A DNA stretch of 9,325 nt, taken from Haloarcula sp. GTDB taxonomy: Archaea; Halobacteriota; Halobacteria; Halobacteriales; Haloarculaceae. The position numbers and the translations under genes were made by a program. The DNA lies in NCBI GenBank assembly GCA_028275075.1, contig JAQCNK010000191.1, positions 1 through 9,325 of the forward strand. Direction: 5' to 3'. Below the pieces are notes generated by a model. The model worked only from the letters and a program-made list of their open reading frames with translations. It had not been told where the DNA came from and searched no databases. This document shows positions 6,268 through 9,325 of this stretch, piece by piece (the first letter of the stretch is position 1; each line of letters opens with the position of its first letter).

Positions 6268-6283
6268 CCGAAAGCGGTTTCGG
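6268..6283 (+). repeat. Inverted repeat at the ychF promoter position
   Basis: CCGAAA and TTTCGG form a perfect six-base stem around GCGG. The right arm lies where a TATA box would be expected for a leaderless transcript starting at 6306, and no better TATA match is present in the 102-base gap after the bactofilin-like gene. It may be an operator or simply chance. Confidence 0.3.
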
Positions 6284-6305
6284 CCCGTCCGCGGTACGTG
6301 GTCGC

Positions 6306-7484
6306 ATGCTCTCTATCGCGCTTGCCGGCAAGCCCAACGCCGGGAAGTCTACATTCTACAAGGCTGCGACGATGGCCGACGTGGACGTGGGGAACTATCC
6401 GTTCACCACTATCGACGCCAACCGCGGCGTGAGCCACGTCCGGACGGACTGCCCGTGTCTCGACCGCCAGCAGCGCTGTGGTGGTGAGAACTGCCACAGC
6501 GGGAAACGGTACGTCCCCGTCGAGCTCATCGACGTGGCCGGTCTCGTGCCGGGCGCTCACGATGGGCGCGGGCTGGGCAACCAGTTCCTCGACGAACTCA
6601 CGAACGCCGACGTGATCCTGAACGTCGTCGACGCCGCTGGGGAAACGAATGCAGAGGGCGAACCCGTGGAGGTGGGTGAACACGACCCCGTGGAAGACGT
6701 TGACTTCGTTGAGGAGGAGATGGACCTCTGGATCGCAAGCATCGTCTCCCGCAACTGGGAGTCCATCGAGCGCCAGTCCCGGTCACCCGACTTCGCACTG
6801 GACGAGTCGCTGGTTGATCTGCTCGCTGGTGTGGGTGCGAGCGAACTCGATGTGGCCCGAACGCTGCGAGCACTGGACTACCCCGAAGACCCCATCGCCT
6901 GGACCGACGCGGATCGTGAGGCGCTAGCACGCGAGATACGCGAGCGGACCAAGCCCATCGTCGTCGTGGCCAACAAGGCCGATATCGCGCCCGAGGGCAA
7001 CGTCGAACGCCTGCGAGAGGCCGCCGATATCGTGATTCCCACAACCGCCGACGGCGAACTCGCACTTCGGAACGCGGCGGAGGCAGGCGTCGTCGACTAC
7101 GACCCCGGCGACGACAGCTTTGATATTGTCGGCGATGTGAGCGACCAGCAGCGCCACGGTCTGGATAAGATACGGGATGTAGTGAAGGCCTTCGGCGGAA
7201 CCGGCGTTCAGGGGGCCATGGACACCGCCGTCTACGATCTGCTCGACCATATCACGGCCTATCCAGTCCAGAACGACACGAAGTGGACCGACGGGCAGGG
7301 CAACGTCCTCCCGGATGCTCACCTCCTTCCTCGTGGGTCAACGCCGAAGGACCTTGCCTACAACGTCCACTCGGATATCGGTGAGGGGTACACTCACGCC
7401 GTCGACGCCCGCAAGGAGATGCGGATCAGCGATGAGACGGAACTGGAAGAGGGCGCCGTCATCAAAATCATCTCCGAAGGGTAG
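6306..7484 (+). CDS. ychF: YchF/Obg-family GTPase, archaeal type, with TGS domain
   Basis: The product is 392 residues, a translation-associated P-loop GTPase/ATPase of the Obg/YchF group. Motifs are G1 GKPNAGKST (8-16), the switch region DVGNYPFTT (27-35), G3 with the long hallmark IDVAGLVPGAHDGRGLGNQF (75-94), and G4 NKAD (223-226). Bacterial YchF has a changed G4 and prefers ATP; here the classic NKxD suggests GTP. Cysteines 49, 51, 58 and 63 (CPC ... C ... C), between G2 and G3, form a cluster that I recall from archaeal members and that may bind metal. A helical insertion follows G3 (about 130-210). The C-terminal TGS domain (about 325-390) includes LPRGSTPKDLAYNVHSDIG and ends AVIKII. 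The protein probably binds ribosomes. The start is the ATG directly before the family's N-terminal beta strand. It is likely its own unit, with no clear TATA box. Confidence 0.93.
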   Translation: MLSIALAGKPNAGKSTFYKAATMADVDVGNYPFTTIDANRGVSHVRTDCPCLDRQQRCGGENCHSGKRYVPVELIDVAGLVPGAHDGRGLGNQFLDELTNADVILNVVDAAGETNAEGEPVEVGEHDPVEDVDFVEEEMDLWIASIVSRNWESIERQSRSPDFALDESLVDLLAGVGASELDVARTLRALDYPEDPIAWTDADREALAREIRERTKPIVVVANKADIAPEGNVERLREAADIVIPTTADGELALRNAAEAGVVDYDPGDDSFDIVGDVSDQQRHGLDKIRDVVKAFGGTGVQGAMDTAVYDLLDHITAYPVQNDTKWTDGQGNVLPDAHLLPRGSTPKDLAYNVHSDIGEGYTHAVDARKEMRISDETELEEGAVIKIISEG

Positions 7485-7524
7485 CAGCCGGCACACACTG
7501 ACCCCGCCGACGTTTCGGGAAGAA

Positions 7525-7528
7525 TTAT
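7525..7528 (+). promoter_or_regulatory. TATA-like element for the aminotransferase gene
   Basis: TTAT, within GAATTATC, is centred 27-28 bases before the ATG at 7554. There is no SD, so leaderless expression from the 69-base gap after ychF is likely. Confidence 0.5.
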
Positions 7529-7553
7529 CGGCCCGGCCGCCCCCAGGAATTGT

Positions 7554-8675
7554 ATGACAGGATTCTCCAGTCGCGTCGAAGCGGTGTCCATCTCCGGCAT
7601 CCGCGAAGTGTTCGAGGCCGCCGGCGATGACGCAATCAACCTCGGGCTTGGGCAACCGGACTTCCCGACGCCCGATCACGCCCGCGAGGCCGCAGTCGAG
7701 GCTATACAGTCGGGCGCCGTCGACGCCTATACCTCCAACAAAGGCACGCTCGAACTCCGCGAAGCCATCGCCGCAAAGCACGAGCGGGACAACAACCTCG
7801 ATGTCGATCCGGGAGACATCATCGCTACCTCCGGGGGCAGCGAGGCGCTCCACATCGCGCTGGAGGCCCACGTCGACGCTGGGCAAGAAGTCATCTTCCC
7901 GGACCCTGGCTTTGTCTCCTACGACGCGTTGACTCACATCGCGGGCGGGACACCAACGCCCGTGGGCCTGCGCGACGACCTGACGATGGCCCCCGAGACG
8001 GTCGAGGACGCCATCACCGACGACACCGCGGTGTTCGTGGTGAACTCGCCCGCCAATCCCACGGGCGCGGTCCAGTCACCCGAGGATATGCGCGAGTTTG
8101 CTCGCATCGCCGAGGAACACGACGTGCTCTGTATCTCCGATGAGGTGTACGAACAGCAGGTATTTGAGGGCGAACACCGCTCGCCCGCCGAGTTCGACGA
8201 CGTCGGTAACGTCGCCGTCGTTAACGCCTGCTCGAAGGCCTACTCGATGACCGGCTGGCGGCTGGGTTGGGTCACTGGTGCGACCGACCGTATCGAGCGG
8301 ATGCTCCGTGTCCACCAGTACGCGCAGGCCTGTGCGTCCGCGCCCGCTCAGTACGCCGCCGAGGCCGCCCTCTTGGGCCCCCAGGAGCCAGTCGAGGAGA
8401 TGCGCGCCGCCTTCGAAGAACGCCGTGATATCCTCATCGATGGGTTCGACGAGATGGGGCTTGAGTGTCCCACGCCCAAAGGAGCCTTTTATGCGATGCC
8501 GAACGTGCCAGACGGGTGGGTCGACGAGGTAATCGAGCGCGGTGTCGTCGTCGTCCCGGGCGAGGCCTTCGGCGAAAACGGCGCGGGATATGCCCGCATC
8601 TCATACGCTACGGACACCGAGACGCTACACGAGGCCATCGATATCATGGCCGAGGCGACGGCCGCGCTCGAATAG
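7554..8675 (+). CDS. Class I/II PLP-dependent aminotransferase, aspartate type
   Basis: The protein is 373 residues, a fold-type I PLP aminotransferase of the archaeal aspartate/aromatic group, moving an amino group between an amino acid and 2-oxoglutarate in the cytosol. Conserved features in order are NLGLGQPDFPTP (29-40), YTSNKGTLELREAI (59-72), the cofactor-phosphate loop SGGSEAL (93-99), NSPANPTG (164-171), SDEVYE (195-200), the PLP-binding Lys228 in NACSKAYSMTGWRLGW (224-239), and the substrate carboxylate-binding Arg348 in ARISYA. Every catalytic landmark is present and the length is normal, so the enzyme should be active. The amino-acid substrate (aspartate, alanine or an aromatic acid) cannot be settled from motifs. 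The insertion sequence downstream begins about 15 bases after its stop and leaves it intact. Confidence 0.93.
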   Translation: MTGFSSRVEAVSISGIREVFEAAGDDAINLGLGQPDFPTPDHAREAAVEAIQSGAVDAYTSNKGTLELREAIAAKHERDNNLDVDPGDIIATSGGSEALHIALEAHVDAGQEVIFPDPGFVSYDALTHIAGGTPTPVGLRDDLTMAPETVEDAITDDTAVFVVNSPANPTGAVQSPEDMREFARIAEEHDVLCISDEVYEQQVFEGEHRSPAEFDDVGNVAVVNACSKAYSMTGWRLGWVTGATDRIERMLRVHQYAQACASAPAQYAAEAALLGPQEPVEEMRAAFEERRDILIDGFDEMGLECPTPKGAFYAMPNVPDGWVDEVIERGVVVVPGEAFGENGAGYARISYATDTETLHEAIDIMAEATAALE

Positions 8676-8686
8676 AGTCGCCATTG

Positions 8687-8690
8687 TTAC
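8687..8690 (+). other. Predicted IS200/IS605 target and left cleavage site (TTAC)
   Basis: TTAC lies 19 bases before the foot of the left-end hairpin. In IS608, a well-studied member of this family, the element sits directly 3' of TTAC and the left cleavage site is, as I recall, also 19 bases from the hairpin foot. The element is therefore predicted to begin at 8691. These elements make no target duplication. Confidence 0.55.
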
Positions 8691-8705
8691 AGCGGTAGCG
8701 AGGCG

Positions 8706-8730
8706 AAAGCCCATCGGCTTTAGCCGTGGG
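8706..8730 (+). repeat. IS left-end guide sequence and hairpin with bulged T
   Basis: AAAG (8706-8709) lies directly before a hairpin: CCCA, unpaired T8714, CGGC, loop TTTA, GCCG, TGGG. This is an eight-base-pair stem with one bulged T. In IS608 the transposase binds a similar hairpin through an extrahelical T, and a four-base guide at its 5' foot pairs with the TTAC cleavage site; all three parts are recognisable here. The family mechanism is from memory; the bases are seen directly. Confidence 0.7.
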
Positions 8731-8798
8731 ATGAAGCCGACAACTGGGAATCTCTCCACGCTCGTAGCCACGGCTGGGGTTGAATGCTTACGTAACAT

Positions 8799-8804
8799 CT
8801 TTAG
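8799..8804 (+). promoter_or_regulatory. TATA-like element for tnpA
   Basis: CTTTAG is centred 27 bases before the ATG at 8829, consistent with leaderless tnpA transcription and with that ATG rather than GTG 8805. A better-looking TATATA at 8817-8822 is too close to the start for a leaderless transcript. Confidence 0.4.
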
Positions 8805-8828
8805 GTGAGTGATATCTATATACTGACG

Positions 8829-9218
8829 ATGCCTCGTGGGTTCGACAGGGAACGTACCAGCGTCCACAAACTCCAGTACCACTTCATCTGGTGTCCGAAA
8901 TACCGTAAATCGGTGCTTGAGGGCGAGGTACGCACCCGTCTCGAAGAACTCATCGAGGAGAAAGCCGACGAACTCGGGGTAGAGATACTGGAGTTGGCGA
9001 TTCGCCCCGACCACGTACACTTGCTCATCACAGGCGACCCGACGCTCGCCCCGAACAAAATAATGCAACAGGTCAAGGGCTACTCCTCGCGCCGACTTCG
9101 GGGCGAGTTCGACTTCGGTTTGCCGTCGCTGTGGACGCGCTCGTACTTCGTTTCAAGTGCGGGCGACGTATCCAGCGAACTCATCGAGGAGTACATCGAC
9201 GCCCAAGCAGGTGAGTAG
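8829..9218 (+). CDS. tnpA: IS200/IS605 family transposase TnpA (Y1 HUH enzyme)
   Basis: The protein is 129 residues, a full-length single-strand transposase of the HUH endonuclease superfamily, which cuts and joins the top strand of the element as a dimer. LQYHFIWCPKYRK (15-27) is the family's typical first strand. The metal-binding HUH motif is DHVHLL with His62 and His64. The nucleophilic tyrosine is most likely Tyr122 in EEYIDAQ, where Gln126 is the usual companion metal ligand; the nearby RSYFVSSAGDVSSELI also fits the family. All catalytic residues are present, so the enzyme looks active. The ORF could start at GTG 8805, but ATG 8829 fits both the family N-terminus and the TATA spacing. 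tnpB starts two bases after its stop. Confidence 0.94.
   Translation: MPRGFDRERTSVHKLQYHFIWCPKYRKSVLEGEVRTRLEELIEEKADELGVEILELAIRPDHVHLLITGDPTLAPNKIMQQVKGYSSRRLRGEFDFGLPSLWTRSYFVSSAGDVSSELIEEYIDAQAGE
9210..9214 (+). promoter_or_regulatory. Shine-Dalgarno site for tnpB
   Basis: GGTGA, inside the last codons of tnpA, lies six bases before the ATG at 9221 and matches the archaeal anti-SD. It supports that start and coupled translation of tnpA and tnpB. Confidence 0.6.
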
Positions 9219-9220
9219 CC

Positions 9221-9325
9221 ATGACACGGACAGTCAAAACCACGGTTCGGGTCAAACTCCACTCACTGACCAACAGGAAGGCTGACCTGCTCGCTCGTGA
9301 GTATGAGGCGTTCCAGACTGCGGTA
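9221..9325 (+). CDS. tnpB: TnpB, RNA-guided nuclease of IS200/IS605 elements, N-terminal part
   Basis: The first 35 codons are open to the window edge: MTRTVKTTVRVKLHSLTNRK, then ADLLAREYEAFQTAV. The opening strand with alternating Thr/Val/Lys (KTTVRVKL) followed by a helix matches the usual N-terminus of haloarchaeal TnpB proteins. TnpB is an RNA-guided, RuvC-type DNA nuclease related to Cas12 that helps keep the element at its site. The catalytic RuvC residues, the zinc finger and the guide RNA (expected at the 3' end of the gene and right end of the element) lie outside the window, so intactness cannot be judged. The identification rests on the short N-terminus plus the tnpA context. Confidence 0.75.
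   Translation, partial: MTRTVKTTVRVKLHSLTNRKADLLAREYEAFQTAV

Larger units (their letters stand above)
8691..9325 (+). mobile_element. IS200/IS605-family insertion sequence, left part
   Basis: The segment carries a left end, a complete Y1 transposase gene (tnpA) and the beginning of tnpB in the same direction, the gene order of many haloarchaeal IS200/IS605 elements. The left boundary is predicted from TTAC at 8687-8690, the guide-like AAAG at 8706-8709 and the hairpin at 8710-8730. The right end lies beyond the window. With tnpA intact and the left end well formed, the element may be mobile if tnpB and the right end are also whole. It landed between the aminotransferase stop and whatever follows, so it breaks no gene visible here. 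Confidence 0.8.

Noticed and set aside
5784..6683. A 299-codon minus-strand ORF spanning the bactofilin-like gene end and the ychF start
   Set aside because: It runs antisense through two recognised genes and the gap between them, with no recognisable domain.
8676..9325. Cas12-type CRISPR locus
   Set aside because: TnpB is related to Cas12, but there is no repeat-spacer array or adaptation gene; tnpA and the hairpin end show a transposable element.

Overview
The window looks like chromosomal DNA from a haloarchaeon (class Halobacteria). The predicted proteins are acidic and the codons GC-rich. Most genes start without a Shine-Dalgarno (SD) site and have an AT-rich TATA-like element about 27 bases upstream of the start codon, the pattern of leaderless transcription. 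Several products match families known in haloarchaea. I would not name a species; a Haloarcula-like genus is a guess.

Layout, left to right. (1) 70-345: a small conserved-looking protein of unknown function. (2) 499-1934: mcmA2-meaB, overlapping by ATGA. These encode the cobalamin-binding small subunit of methylmalonyl-CoA mutase and its G-protein chaperone. An interrupted inverted repeat of 16-base arms (385-400 / 441-456) lies upstream and is the best candidate regulatory site here. (3) 1965-2894: an alpha/beta hydrolase with its own TATA box directly after the meaB stop. (4) 4623 down to 3074, minus strand: a two-gene operon of an SCP-x-type thiolase and a DUF35 zinc-ribbon/OB-fold partner, coupled by an ATGA overlap and a perfect SD. 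(5) 4996-4799, minus: a 65-residue DUF5800-like protein, divergent from (6) 5190-6203: a bactofilin-like polymer-forming protein with an acidic tail. (7) 6306-7484: a YchF/Obg-type GTPase with a TGS domain. (8) 7554-8675: a class I PLP aminotransferase. (9) 8691 to the window end: the left part of an IS200/IS605-family element carrying tnpA and the first 35 codons of tnpB, inserted about 12 bases after the aminotransferase stop.

How the genes fit together. McmA2 and MeaB serve the propionyl-CoA / methylmalonyl-CoA to succinyl-CoA route. The mutase large subunit is not in the window and must be encoded elsewhere. The thiolase-DUF35 pair is also acyl-CoA metabolism, so the left half has an acyl-CoA theme, although its genes are in several transcription units. 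The centre and right are housekeeping genes. The only mobile segment is the IS at the right edge.

There are no tRNA or rRNA genes, no CRISPR array and no intergenic gap over 300 bases. I did not find an obviously new multi-gene system. The observations most worth following are the inverted repeat before mcmA2, the well-resolved IS left end (TTAC, guide AAAG, hairpin with bulged T) with a competing fold that hides the guide, and the unusual architecture of the bactofilin-like protein.
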